The translations under genes were made by a program, and so were the position numbers. Positions 1-8,918 of a stretch of DNA of 64,000 nt are shown here, piece by piece (positions within the stretch are counted from its first letter, which is position 1; every line of letters begins with the position of its first letter). A model generated the notes under the pieces. That model made no database searches, was not told where the DNA came from, and saw nothing but the letters and a program-made list of their open reading frames with translations. This DNA is from Parabacteroides sp. (GTDB taxonomy: Bacteria; Bacteroidota; Bacteroidia; Bacteroidales; Tannerellaceae). The stretch is from NCBI GenBank assembly GCA_019417325.1, contig DXVO01000030.1, positions 62,001 to 126,000 on the forward strand, in the 5' to 3' direction.

Positions 1-228
1 TTTCTGCCGCTGTTTTTCCTCTTTAAGGTTCAATTTATAAATCTTCTTATATTGCTTATCTGTAAGTTGCAATTCTTTATTCATCATATCCGTTGTCCGG
101 ATTGCTATTTTTTCGGGTGTCTGTGCTTCCGGAAAACGAGGTTCCCTACCCCTTTCCTGAGCAGAAACGGAAGAAATACCGCAGGCTAAAAAAACAGTCA
201 TCAATACAGTTCCAACTTTACTTTTCAT
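1..228 (-). CDS. Secreted DUF4890-like protein, N-terminal part (runs off left edge)
   Basis: The minus-strand frame opens with ATG and stays open to the window edge, giving 76 residues. It begins with a signal peptide (MKSKVGTVLMTVF, then small residues ending SVSA-Q) and continues as a charged, Lys/Glu-rich region containing NKELQLTDKQYKKIYKL. That pattern is typical of small periplasmic Bacteroidales proteins of the DUF4890 type, which resemble Spy/CpxP-like helical proteins. The function is unknown. The gene is divergent from glyA and has a well-formed promoter in front of it. The family call is from memory of the pattern; the coding call is stronger because of the signal peptide, promoter and open frame. 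Confidence 0.7.
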   Translation of the reverse strand, partial: MKSKVGTVLMTVFLACGISSVSAQERGREPRFPEAQTPEKIAIRTTDMMNKELQLTDKQYKKIYKLNLKEEKQRQK

Positions 229-252
229 ATACTACTTTTTTAAATTATATTT

Positions 253-285
253 CAAAGATAACGCACGTTCCCAAAAAGAATCAAA
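253..285 (-). promoter_or_regulatory. Bacteroidales promoter for the leftward secreted protein gene
   Basis: On the minus strand the -7 element TATCTTTG (253-260) lies 21 bases downstream of a -33 TTTG (282-285). Both match the Bacteroidetes sigma consensus. The start codon follows about 25 bases later. Confidence 0.65.
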
Positions 286-343
286 CAAAATCGATAAAGC
301 GAAGAAATTTATCGATGAAACACAGGATAATGGATTTTTATTG

Positions 344-351
344 TAATTTTG
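344..351 (+). promoter_or_regulatory. -7 element of the glyA promoter
   Basis: TAATTTTG matches TAnnTTTG and lies 54 bases before the glyA start codon. I see no good -33 TTTG at the right spacing, so only the -7 element is supported. Confidence 0.5.
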
Positions 352-405
352 CATCAATCCTGTTATTTGAAAGGGAGTTCATTACTATAATTAATTCTAT
401 ACGGA

Positions 406-1686
406 ATGAAAAGAGACAATATCATTTTCGACATCATTGAGAAGGAACATCAGCGCCAGTTGAAAGGCATCGAATTGATTGCTTCCGAAAATTTTGTAAG
501 CGACCAGGTAATGCAGGCCATGGGAAGCTGTCTGACAAACAAATACGCAGAAGGTTATCCCGGCAAACGCTATTATGGAGGTTGTGAAGTTGTAGACCAA
601 AGCGAAACTATCGCTATCGAACGCTTGAAACAAATCTTCAATGCAGAATGGGCCAACGTACAGCCTCACTCCGGTGCACAGGCTAACGCAGCCGTATTTT
701 TAGCCGTTTTAAATCCGGGTGATACTTTCCTCGGACTGAACCTGTCGCACGGCGGACACCTTTCTCACGGTTCTCCTGTAAACAGTTCGGGTATCCTGTA
801 CAAAGCAACTGAATATAATGTAAAAGAAGATACCGGACGTGTAGACTACGACCAGATGGAAGAAGTGGCATTGCGCGAAAAACCGAAATTGATTGTCGGT
901 GGCGGTTCTGCTTATTCACGTGAATGGGATTACAAAAGGATGCGTGAAATCGCAGACAAGGTTGGTGCTTTGCTGATGATCGACATGGCACACCCTGCCG
1001 GTTTGATTGCTGCCGGTTTGCTGAATAACCCGCTACAATATGCTCATATCGTAACTTCTACAACTCATAAAACATTGCGCGGCCCGCGTGGCGGTATCAT
1101 CCTGTTGGGTAAAGATTTCGAAAACCCGTGGGGAAAGAAAACACCAAAGGGCGAAATCAAAAAGATGTCCCAGTTATTGGATTCTGCCGTATTCCCGGGT
1201 ATCCAGGGTGGTCCGCTGGAACACGTAATTGCTGCTAAAGCGGTTGCTTTCGGCGAAGCATTGGAACCGGAATATAAAACATACCAGGCTCAGGTTAAGG
1301 CGAACGCTGCTGCTATGGCAAAAGCATTTATCGACAAGGGATACAAAATCATCTCCGATGGTACCGATAACCACAGCATGCTGATCGACCTGCGCAAAAA
1401 ATTCCCTGAACTGACAGGTAAAATTGCAGAAAAAGCATTGGTTGCTGCCGATATCACAGTAAACAAGAATATGGTTCCTTTCGACAGTCGTTCGGCATTC
1501 CAGACTTCCGGAATCCGTGTCGGCACTCCGGCTATCACGACACGTGGTGCCAAAGAACCGTTGATGGCTGAAATCGTTGAAATGATCGACACTGTTTTGT
1601 CTGCTCCCGAATGTGACAAGACGATCTCTTCTGTCCGCGAAAAAGTAAATAGTATCATGAAAGAATATCCGATCTTCGCTTGGTAA
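406..1686 (+). CDS. glyA: Serine hydroxymethyltransferase
   Basis: PLP enzyme that interconverts serine plus tetrahydrofolate with glycine plus 5,10-methylene-tetrahydrofolate, the main source of cytosolic one-carbon units. The 426 residues are full family length. Visible landmarks are the N-terminal IELIASENF, the YAEGYPGKRYYGG substrate/dimer segment, the PLP pocket MIDMAHPAGLIAAG, and the Schiff-base lysine in STTHKTLRGPRGG at about residue 222. The ATG start fits the usual N-terminus. It is a single gene with its own promoter and a hairpin after it. Confidence 0.97.
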   Translation: MKRDNIIFDIIEKEHQRQLKGIELIASENFVSDQVMQAMGSCLTNKYAEGYPGKRYYGGCEVVDQSETIAIERLKQIFNAEWANVQPHSGAQANAAVFLAVLNPGDTFLGLNLSHGGHLSHGSPVNSSGILYKATEYNVKEDTGRVDYDQMEEVALREKPKLIVGGGSAYSREWDYKRMREIADKVGALLMIDMAHPAGLIAAGLLNNPLQYAHIVTSTTHKTLRGPRGGIILLGKDFENPWGKKTPKGEIKKMSQLLDSAVFPGIQGGPLEHVIAAKAVAFGEALEPEYKTYQAQVKANAAAMAKAFIDKGYKIISDGTDNHSMLIDLRKKFPELTGKIAEKALVAADITVNKNMVPFDSRSAFQTSGIRVGTPAITTRGAKEPLMAEIVEMIDTVLSAPECDKTISSVREKVNSIMKEYPIFAW

Positions 1687-1701
1687 GATCAGACTTCATA
1701 C

Positions 1702-1767
1702 AAAATGGAAAATTGGGAGTTGGCAGCTTTGCATCAGGCAGGGTTCCGGTTTCCGGTTTTCCATTTT
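1702..1767 (+). terminator. Possible terminator after glyA
   Basis: AAAATGGAAAA and TTTTCCATTTT form an 11-bp stem with a long loop of about 44 bases, followed by TTCTTTATTATT. The long loop makes this weaker than a classical terminator. Confidence 0.4.
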
Positions 1768-1808
1768 TCTTTATTATTAAACACCAATTATTAATCATCA
1801 TTATCTAA

Positions 1809-4157
1809 ATGAAAAAGCTTGTTTCCATGTGTGCTGGCGCAGCACTTTGTATACTTGCGTCATGTAGCGAAGGAACGGTTAAAGAGATGCCTTACAACCA
1901 GGGTATCAATGTAATTCCTACGCCTGTAAGCCTCGTGCAAAACGATGGTAGTTTCAAACTAAACAAAAACACAGTTATCTCTGCTCCTACACCTGAAGTA
2001 AAAACCGTTGCCGAATTTTTTGCATCCAAAATCAATACGGCAACCGGCTACAATGTAACAGTTAGCGACAAATCCGCATCCAATGGCATTGCCCTTATGC
2101 TGGACAACCTGCTGGATGTAAACAATGAAGGGTATACGCTGGATGTTACCACCGACGGTGTTACTGTCAAAGCAAAAACTCCGCAGGGTTTATTCTATGG
2201 TATGCAAACGTTCATGCAATTGCTTCCTGCCGAAATCGAAAGCCCTGTAATTGTAAAAGACATTGCATGGAATGCTCCTTGCGTGACGGTAAAAGACGAA
2301 CCTCGCTTCGGTTACCGTGGTATCATGCTGGACCCATGCCGCCATTTTATTCCGGTTGAAAATGTTAAGAAACAACTGGATGTACTGGCATTGTTCAAAA
2401 TCAACCGCATGCACTGGCACCTGACAGACGACCAGGGATGGCGTGTGGAGATCAAGAAGTATCCGAAACTGACTGAAATCGGTTCTAAACGCATCGATGG
2501 CGAAGGTACCGAATACGGTGGTTTCTATACGCAGGACCAAATTAAAGAAATCGTTCAGTATGCAGCAGACCGCTTCATCACTGTGATTCCTGAAATCGAG
2601 CTTCCGGGTCACGAAATGGCTGCCATTTCCGCTTATCCTGAACTGTCCTGCAAAGGTGAACAGGGAACTCCACGTATTATCTGGGGGGTTGAAGACATCG
2701 TAATGTGTGCGGGAAAAGAAGAAACATTCTATTTCCTGGAAGATGTAATAGACGAAGTAGCTCCATTGTTTCCCAGCGAATATTTCCATATAGGAGGTGA
2801 CGAATGTCCCAAAATCAGTTGGAAAAATTGTCCGCTTTGCCAGAAACGTATCAAAGAAGAAGGTTTGAAGGGTGACAAAGAACACTCTGCCGAAGAAAAG
2901 TTGCAAAGTTATTTTGTACAACGGATGGAAAAATACCTGGCTGAAAAACATGGAAAGAAAATTATCGGGTGGGACGAAATTCTCGAAGGTGGCCTGGCTC
3001 CTACTGCTACCGTTATGTCATGGCGCGGAGAAGCTGGTGGTATCGCCGCAGCTAATATGGAACACGATGTAATTATGACTCCGGGTTCAAACGGTATGTA
3101 CCTCGACCAATACCAGGGAGATTATAAAATCGAACCGGTTACCATCGGTGGTTATGCTACTTTGGAAAAAGTATACAACTACAACCCGACACCTGATACG
3201 CTGGTTGCAGCCGGTAAGGACAAATACATCCAGGGTGTACAGTGCAACATCTGGTCCGAATATATGTACAATACAGACATTATGGAATACCGTATCTATC
3301 CGCGTATCCTGGCTTTGTCTGAAATCGCATGGTCGCCTTTAAACCGCAAAGATTATAAAGATTTCGAACGTCGCCTGGACAATGCACTGGTTCGTCTGGA
3401 TGCTCACAATATCAACTATCATATTCCGCAACCGGAACAGCCGAACGGCTCTTGCAATTTTGTTGCCTTCACTGATAAAGCAACGCTTGAATTCAAGACG
3501 GTTCGCCCGATTAAGATGGTATACACTATCGATGGTAGCGAACCGACTCCGGAATCGACCGTATATTCCGCTCCTATCGAGTTTACAGAATCAGGTGTAT
3601 TGAAAATCCGTTCCGTATTACCTTCCGGCAAGATGAGCAAAGTTCGTACCATCACTGTAGAAAAACAAGAGTTCGCTCCTGCCAAAGAAGTGGCTAAAAC
3701 AACTCCGGGCTTACAGATGGAAGTAACAGACGGCATGTTCCTGAACACAGACCAGATGAAGGAAGCCAAAGAGTGGAAAAAGTCCGTGATAAAAGACCTG
3801 CGCGATTTAACACGTGTTGTCAAGACAGACGAATCCATGCGTGGTGTTAAACAATATGCGGCTGTAGCAACCGGTTATGTAAATATCCCGGAAGATGGCG
3901 TTTATTATATTTCTTCCGATAACGAAGAAGTATGGGTGGACGGAAAGTTGCTAATCAACAACAGCGGTGAAGTGAAGCGTTTCTCCCGTCATGATACTTC
4001 TATCGCACTGGGTAAAGGTTTGCACGAAATCAAAGTGGTATTCTTAGGACATATTATCGGCGGCTGGCCTTCCAACTGGAACGACGGTAGCGTAAAATTA
4101 CGTAAAGCCGATACGGATAAGTTTATTCCGATTACGGCTGATATGCTGAGTCACTAA
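1809..4157 (+). CDS. GH20 beta-N-acetylhexosaminidase, lipoprotein
   Basis: Exo-hydrolase removing terminal GlcNAc or GalNAc from glycans, probably host or dietary glycoconjugates, at the cell envelope. The 782 residues start with a lipoprotein signal (ILASC at about residues 16-20). Next come a GH20 N-terminal domain (about 35-160) and the TIM-barrel catalytic domain (about 165-520), with the diagnostic Asp-Glu pair in HIGGDECPK near residues 331-332 and the substrate tryptophan motif MSWRGEAGG. Then follow a chitobiase C-terminal-like domain (TIDGSEPTPES, about 555-620) and a PA14-like carbohydrate module (about 680-770; EDGVYYISSDNEEVWVDG). It lies alone between two hairpins. Confidence 0.93.
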   Translation: MKKLVSMCAGAALCILASCSEGTVKEMPYNQGINVIPTPVSLVQNDGSFKLNKNTVISAPTPEVKTVAEFFASKINTATGYNVTVSDKSASNGIALMLDNLLDVNNEGYTLDVTTDGVTVKAKTPQGLFYGMQTFMQLLPAEIESPVIVKDIAWNAPCVTVKDEPRFGYRGIMLDPCRHFIPVENVKKQLDVLALFKINRMHWHLTDDQGWRVEIKKYPKLTEIGSKRIDGEGTEYGGFYTQDQIKEIVQYAADRFITVIPEIELPGHEMAAISAYPELSCKGEQGTPRIIWGVEDIVMCAGKEETFYFLEDVIDEVAPLFPSEYFHIGGDECPKISWKNCPLCQKRIKEEGLKGDKEHSAEEKLQSYFVQRMEKYLAEKHGKKIIGWDEILEGGLAPTATVMSWRGEAGGIAAANMEHDVIMTPGSNGMYLDQYQGDYKIEPVTIGGYATLEKVYNYNPTPDTLVAAGKDKYIQGVQCNIWSEYMYNTDIMEYRIYPRILALSEIAWSPLNRKDYKDFERRLDNALVRLDAHNINYHIPQPEQPNGSCNFVAFTDKATLEFKTVRPIKMVYTIDGSEPTPESTVYSAPIEFTESGVLKIRSVLPSGKMSKVRTITVEKQEFAPAKEVAKTTPGLQMEVTDGMFLNTDQMKEAKEWKKSVIKDLRDLTRVVKTDESMRGVKQYAAVATGYVNIPEDGVYYISSDNEEVWVDGKLLINNSGEVKRFSRHDTSIALGKGLHEIKVVFLGHIIGGWPSNWNDGSVKLRKADTDKFIPITADMLSH

Positions 4158-4187
4158 ATAATTAAAGGATAACCTTTTCCTATATCA

Positions 4188-4230
4188 AGAGGGGACAGAG
4201 GGGGCATAAAATCATCTCTGTCCCCTCTTT
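4188..4230 (+). terminator. Rho-independent terminator after the GH20 gene
   Basis: AAGAGGGGACAGAG pairs with CTCTGTCCCCTCTT around a short loop, followed by a T-rich tail. Strong GC stem 30 bases after the stop codon. Confidence 0.85.
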
Positions 4231-4294
4231 CTATTTTATACATTTATATTATTAAATGGAATGTTCACTGTGCAATATCTGGTAGAATGATATA

Positions 4295-4666
4295 TTGCAT
4301 AAGGAAATCAACTTTTTCCATAACTCTATTCAAAAAGCAACCCAATCATGGGATACTTTAACAGAATTACAGCGCTACCGCAAAGAATTTTATGGCAGAA
4401 CCCTCAATACCATGAGCATATACATCATGTATCTTATATCTGCCCTCACAGGCTATCTACTACGCTACAAACCGATAAAAAAGATTTTAGCGATATTGCC
4501 TATATTGATTGTTACAGCCTATATTTTTAATGATATCAATTCCATTATTAAAGTACATGCACAAAAAGTAAAAGTAGTTTCAAAGCAAGTTGTCGATAAA
4601 ACCTACGAAGAAATAAAAGAACAAAGAAAAGGTACACTATCAGAAACTAATCGATTACCAACTTAA
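4295..4666 (+). CDS. Small putative membrane protein, unrecognised
   Basis: I do not recognise this protein. The 123-residue frame begins at a TTG; the first ATG in frame is at 4412 (residue 40). It has an N-terminal polar helix (TQSWDTLTELQRYRKEFYG), two hydrophobic segments (MSIYIMYLISALTGYLL and ILAILPILIVTAYIF) separated by a short basic linker, and a charged C-terminal helix (VVDKTYEEIKEQRKG). It reads like a genuine two-pass membrane protein, not a shadow frame, but it has no ATG at its natural N-terminus and no clear promoter. Its 3' end overlaps the convergent GH51 gene by 20 bases. It may be a decayed or recently truncated gene. Confidence 0.4.
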   Translation: MHKEINFFHNSIQKATQSWDTLTELQRYRKEFYGRTLNTMSIYIMYLISALTGYLLRYKPIKKILAILPILIVTAYIFNDINSIIKVHAQKVKVVSKQVVDKTYEEIKEQRKGTLSETNRLPT

Positions 4667-7103
4667 GAATCGTAATGGAATTGGGTGGGAAATCGTAGAC
4701 CATAGGACCTCCGAGGGCAAAAGATACTTGTTTTGTTTCGGGACGAATTTTATCCGGTTGGCTAAACGTATTACGGCTTTCAGGATTGCCAGACAACTGG
4801 ATAACTTCCGCTGTTCCTTTCACACTATGCCCTTTTATTTGAAGTTCTGTTTTTTCTTCATGGGCTGTCGTATTGACTACCTTCAATAAGATTGTATGAT
4901 TTTCCTTATCCAATGTCGCTACGGAAACAAGTGAAGGTAAAGGTTCGAGCGTAGCTTCATGAATCAATGAATCATTCACATAACAACTAATCATATCATC
5001 TTTGCAAACCATTTTTACATGATACCATTCATTGTTCTGGAAAGCATACGGAACCGGCGCATTGAGGGTATCCCTCACTCCCCCAGCCTGACGGTAAAGC
5101 TCGCAGACTCCCGCTCCTATCGTCATTCCTATATAATCATTCATTTCAGCAGACTGCCCGTTATCACGTACACGGAACTGGATGGAGCCACTGCCTTTGG
5201 TCCTTTTTATAGATGCAGAGAAAGTATAATTGTATGCAGACGAATCTCCCATCAACAGATAATTCCAACGATTGGCATCAGGAATAAGGGTACCATTATC
5301 TACCTTCCAACCACCAGTACGTACGGATGCATCCTTTACCGGAACATCATCAATTATGACATTATTGAACTCATAACTGTTGTCAAACAACTCGATACCC
5401 GGACGCCCGAATACAATCTGAGGCTTGCTATAAGTCTCTATTTCCGTTTTAAGAACCTCATCTCCCCGATTTGCGGTCAACATTTGCATCAAATGATAGG
5501 ACGGAGTTACTACCGTCCGCATATTATCAAACAGAATCAAAGGATAATACTGTAACGGGTAATTTGTATTTCCTACTACCGGAGAATAAGCCAGGCGTTT
5601 TACCACATCCGGATTATTCTCTATGCCGAACAGGAAACAGGCCTCAGCAATCGCAGCACGCAAACTTCCTTGTAAGGTTTCATCCGCCAAACTAAACTCG
5701 CCGATAAAAGCCGGCGGGAGACGACGCGAATAACGGGCACCGGCATATCTGCTATAATTGGACATTAAAAAAGGCTCACTGGCATAATAATGCGTATCAG
5801 ACCATTCCATACGTATTTTTCCCGGTATCTGGGAACTACTGATAACCGTAATTTCCGGATAAACCTCGTTAATCGCTTTTTTGAACAAATCGAAACGCTT
5901 AGCATACTCCTGTCCATAATTCTCGCTCCCTATCTCAACATATTTTAAAGAAAAAGGCTGCGGATGTCCATGTTTAGCACGTAGGGCTCCCAACGAAGAA
6001 TCAGCCGGTGCATTTGCATAAGCAATTGCTTCCAACGCATCATTCACCAGTTTATCCATCGCTGTAATATCTTCATAACGGGGACGGCGACTCTGGCTGG
6101 TTACGCCACTATTGATTACATAGATTGGCTCAGCATTCAAGTCTTCACACATCTGCAAATATTCATGGTACCCCATCCCATTAGAAGAACCATATGCCCA
6201 GACATTCCAAAAATGTTTCCGCTGGGCTATATCCCCTACCGTTTCCTTCCAAACCGGGTAAGTTCCAGCCGTATACCCCTCAACAAAACTACCTCCCGGG
6301 AAACGAATAAAACTTGGATTCAATCCGGCTATCAGTTCCATAAGTTCAGGACGCAATCCGTTCGGGCGTTCTTTCCAAGTCTGCTGTGGAAATAAAGAAA
6401 CAGCATCCAACCAGAAAACAGCTGTCGTATCGGTTGTTATCGTCAGAGTTGCTTTAGAAGTACTTTCCGTAGCAGTAAAGATATGCTCATGTTTCCTCCA
6501 ACCGTACTCGGTCGGTATCCGGTAAACATCACTTAAAGACGTTTCCCCTAATGAATCAGATAAAGATACATAGATATTCTTAGGCAACATCGAAGCCCCT
6601 TTGAGATAAAAAGAAAAATTATATTTCTCCCCCTTACGGATTGGAATACCATTGTAACCTTCAGCAACAACCCCACCTTTCACTGTTCCTGCCGATGCCG
6701 AAACTCCAACCAGCAAAGAACGGCGGTTCTTGTCATTTATCAACTCCTTCGTATCCGGATATATATAGGTATTAAGAGATAGACGATGCCATCCGGGAAT
6801 AGAATCCGGACGAACAAACGGGATAGACCAGCCATTTGGGGTTATTAAAACATTGCGTGCCGCATCATACCGGCAATTCAGAGGAGCCATTCCATCCTCA
6901 AAACTTCTGTTTTGTATCAGTTCCCCATATATCCCGCCTTCCACTCCATGATTGATTTCTTCAATCGTAAGACCATATAAATCCTTATTTACAGGAATAG
7001 CCAAGCCATCCGCATCAACCGAAATAGAAGAAGTTACAGGAAGTTCCGGTTTACAGGCAAACCCTGCCAACACAAAACATATACTTATTATCCAAATTTT
7101 CAT
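4647..7103 (-). CDS. GH51-type alpha-L-arabinofuranosidase, lipoprotein
   Basis: Hydrolyses terminal alpha-L-arabinofuranosyl residues from arabinan or arabinoxylan. I prefer the ATG at 7103 to the TTG six codons earlier because it starts the lipoprotein signal MKIWIISICFVLAGFAC; this gives 818 residues. After an N-terminal strand region (YGLTIEEINHGVEGGIYGE) there is a jelly-roll carbohydrate-binding-like segment (about 100-235), then the TIM barrel with the acid/base glutamate in EIGSENYG (about residue 393) and the nucleophile in AFIGEFS (about residue 467). A laminin-G/concanavalin-like insert (about 600-740) precedes the C-terminal beta domain. It is convergent with the small ORF to its left. 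Confidence 0.9.
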   Translation of the reverse strand: MKIWIISICFVLAGFACKPELPVTSSISVDADGLAIPVNKDLYGLTIEEINHGVEGGIYGELIQNRSFEDGMAPLNCRYDAARNVLITPNGWSIPFVRPDSIPGWHRLSLNTYIYPDTKELINDKNRRSLLVGVSASAGTVKGGVVAEGYNGIPIRKGEKYNFSFYLKGASMLPKNIYVSLSDSLGETSLSDVYRIPTEYGWRKHEHIFTATESTSKATLTITTDTTAVFWLDAVSLFPQQTWKERPNGLRPELMELIAGLNPSFIRFPGGSFVEGYTAGTYPVWKETVGDIAQRKHFWNVWAYGSSNGMGYHEYLQMCEDLNAEPIYVINSGVTSQSRRPRYEDITAMDKLVNDALEAIAYANAPADSSLGALRAKHGHPQPFSLKYVEIGSENYGQEYAKRFDLFKKAINEVYPEITVISSSQIPGKIRMEWSDTHYYASEPFLMSNYSRYAGARYSRRLPPAFIGEFSLADETLQGSLRAAIAEACFLFGIENNPDVVKRLAYSPVVGNTNYPLQYYPLILFDNMRTVVTPSYHLMQMLTANRGDEVLKTEIETYSKPQIVFGRPGIELFDNSYEFNNVIIDDVPVKDASVRTGGWKVDNGTLIPDANRWNYLLMGDSSAYNYTFSASIKRTKGSGSIQFRVRDNGQSAEMNDYIGMTIGAGVCELYRQAGGVRDTLNAPVPYAFQNNEWYHVKMVCKDDMISCYVNDSLIHEATLEPLPSLVSVATLDKENHTILLKVVNTTAHEEKTELQIKGHSVKGTAEVIQLSGNPESRNTFSQPDKIRPETKQVSFALGGPMVYDFPPNSITILKLVID

Positions 7104-7146
7104 ATCACATTTACCAGACAAAAGAAAATTCCTTTGTTTCAGAATG

Positions 7147-7154
7147 CAAACTTA
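7147..7154 (-). promoter_or_regulatory. -7 element for the GH51 gene
   Basis: TAAGTTTG on the minus strand fits TAnnTTTG and lies about 44 bases before the ATG at 7103. No matching -33 element was seen. Confidence 0.4.
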
Positions 7155-7304
7155 AAGAATATTTCCATAATATTTCACTATCCGGATAGCCGGTAAAGTA
7201 AACAGGTTGTCTTTATTTATTGTAAAAGTGCACTTTATTTGCCCGGTTTACCTTCCTTCGATTCGAAAATCGTTGAAATTCATACATTATTTCAGATTAA
7301 TTTA

Positions 7305-7312
7305 TATTTTTG
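7305..7312 (+). promoter_or_regulatory. -7 element at the head of the first polysaccharide locus
   Basis: TATTTTTG fits TAnnTTTG, 37 bases before the response regulator start. It is the only clear promoter signal before the long plus-strand run of EPS genes. The -33 element is not evident. Confidence 0.45.
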
Positions 7313-7348
7313 TAGAAGTTTTAGTCAAGGGTAGAGTTATTTTTTTAA

Positions 7349-7723
7349 ATGTTGATAATGAAAAAACAAATTCTTTTAGTGGATGATAAACCCGAAATTG
7401 CCAAAATTATCATGTTGTACTTAGCTCAGGAATATGAGATTAAATATGCAACAAACCCTATTGAGGCGATAAAGTGGTTAAAGGAAGGTAATATGCCGGA
7501 TGGAATCGTGTCAGATTTAAATATGCCGGAGATGAATGGAGAGGAATTTCTCATTTATCTCAAAGGTAACGAATTATTCAAACAGATACCGGTCTTTATT
7601 CTTTCGAGTGTGGAGAGTAGTAACGTACGTATACGTCTTTTTGAAGAAGGAGTGGAAGATTTTCTCTTAAAACCTTTTAACCCGGAAGAGTTGAGGATGA
7701 GAGTGAAACGAATGTTTAAATAA
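7349..7723 (+). CDS. Single-domain (CheY-like) response regulator
   Basis: A stand-alone receiver domain of 124 residues with no output domain. It has the acidic pair in LLVDDKP, the phospho-acceptor aspartate in GIVSDLNMPEMNG, the Ser/Thr switch (FILSS) and the conserved lysine in FLLKPF. A second ATG three codons in would also serve as start. It ends 6 bases before the initiating sugar transferase, so it is probably co-transcribed and may tune the EPS machinery by protein contact instead of DNA binding. A partner kinase could be the receiver-kinase protein at the far end of this locus (inference). Confidence 0.88.
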   Translation: MLIMKKQILLVDDKPEIAKIIMLYLAQEYEIKYATNPIEAIKWLKEGNMPDGIVSDLNMPEMNGEEFLIYLKGNELFKQIPVFILSSVESSNVRIRLFEEGVEDFLLKPFNPEELRMRVKRMFK

Positions 7724-7729
7724 AAAGAC

Positions 7730-8899
7730 ATGACATACATCTTTTTGGGCAGCAACTCTTCGCTGATTAGCAAGCTACGGGATAATTTATGTTGCGACAT
7801 TATTCAATGTAGTATATTCGCAGAGCTCTGTGGAACTCTGCGATGTAAGGAAAAAGATATCGACTTTTGTATTTTCATTGAAAGAAAAGAACCGGCAACA
7901 GACATACCGGCTATTGCCCAAGTCAATAAAAAATATCCTTATGCACACATATTCTTAATCAGCGATTCACTGACCAAAGAAGAAAAACTTCCATACTTGA
8001 AGGCAGGAATAGACAGCATGATAAAAGAGGATATTACTCAAACTCAACTGTCAAAGCTGCTAACTGTTATTATTGACTTGAAGGAAAAAGAAAAGCTCAA
8101 GGCCAATGATAAAATTGATTCTTTGTCCAAATTTCAATTGCCTTTATGGAAAAGGCTATTTGATATTCTGGCAGCTTCGACTGCTATATTACTATTATCC
8201 CCGATTTTCCTGCTAACAGCCTTATGTATCAAACTGGAGAGTAAAGGTTGTATTGTATATAAGTCGAAAAGAGTCGGCAGCAATTATAAAATATTTGATT
8301 TCTATAAATTCCGTTCAATGTATGCCGATGCTGATAAACGGTTATTTGAATACAAAAAACTAAACCAATATAATGAAAATCCCATAGAAGACGTGTCTTC
8401 TATGGGTCTTGCTGCGCAGCAAGAGTTACCGGAAAATGTTCTTATTTCCGATAATGACATTGTCTTATATTCCGACCACGAACAAACCACTGAAGACAAC
8501 TACTTAAAAAGCAAAGAAACAGAACGTTCCAACACGTTCTTCAAGCTGGAAAAAGATCCTCGTATCACACGTGTAGGACACTTTATCCGGAAATACAGTA
8601 TCGACGAACTTCCGCAACTATTCAATATATTAAAAGGCGATATGTCTGTTGTCGGCAACCGTCCTCTTCCGCTATATGAAGCTGAACTGCTTACAAGCGA
8701 CGAATATATACAACGTTTTATGGCACCGGCCGGACTAACCGGACTCTGGCAGGTAGAAAAACGGGGTGACGGTGGCAGTATGTCCGCCGAAGAAAGAAAG
8801 CAATTGGATATCAAATATGCAAACATGTTTTCTTTTACACTGGATACGAAAATTATACTCAAAACGTTTACCGCGTTTATCCAAAAAGAGGATGTATAA
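7730..8899 (+). CDS. Initiating sugar-phosphate transferase with a receiver-like N-terminal domain
   Basis: Polyprenyl-phosphate sugar-1-phosphate transferase that would start the first EPS repeat unit on the undecaprenyl carrier. The C-terminal two-thirds is the bacterial sugar transferase domain: membrane helix (LFDILAASTAILLLSPIFLL), the FYKFRSMYADAD segment, and DELPQLFNILKGDMSVVGNRP followed by GLTGLWQV. An insertion of about 60 residues rich in acidic and polar residues interrupts the domain after the FRSM motif. The first 125 residues look like a degenerate receiver domain (IDFCIFIE, HIFLISDS, YLKAGIDSMIKEDI) without a clear phospho-acceptor context. It sits 6 bases after a true receiver protein. 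Confidence 0.88.
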   Translation: MTYIFLGSNSSLISKLRDNLCCDIIQCSIFAELCGTLRCKEKDIDFCIFIERKEPATDIPAIAQVNKKYPYAHIFLISDSLTKEEKLPYLKAGIDSMIKEDITQTQLSKLLTVIIDLKEKEKLKANDKIDSLSKFQLPLWKRLFDILAASTAILLLSPIFLLTALCIKLESKGCIVYKSKRVGSNYKIFDFYKFRSMYADADKRLFEYKKLNQYNENPIEDVSSMGLAAQQELPENVLISDNDIVLYSDHEQTTEDNYLKSKETERSNTFFKLEKDPRITRVGHFIRKYSIDELPQLFNILKGDMSVVGNRPLPLYEAELLTSDEYIQRFMAPAGLTGLWQVEKRGDGGSMSAEERKQLDIKYANMFSFTLDTKIILKTFTAFIQKEDV

Positions 8900-8918
8900 T
8901 TAACAAACTCAAATTACC

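Noticed and set aside
2190..2951. Long minus-strand frame (253 residues) inside the GH20 gene
   Set aside because: Composition is low-complexity and Phe-rich, no family pattern is seen, and the plus frame is an unmistakable hexosaminidase.
7121..7349. Search for an invertible promoter before the first EPS locus
   Set aside because: Only short complementary stretches (6-7 bases around CCGGTAAA and TTTACC) were found, well within chance for this region.
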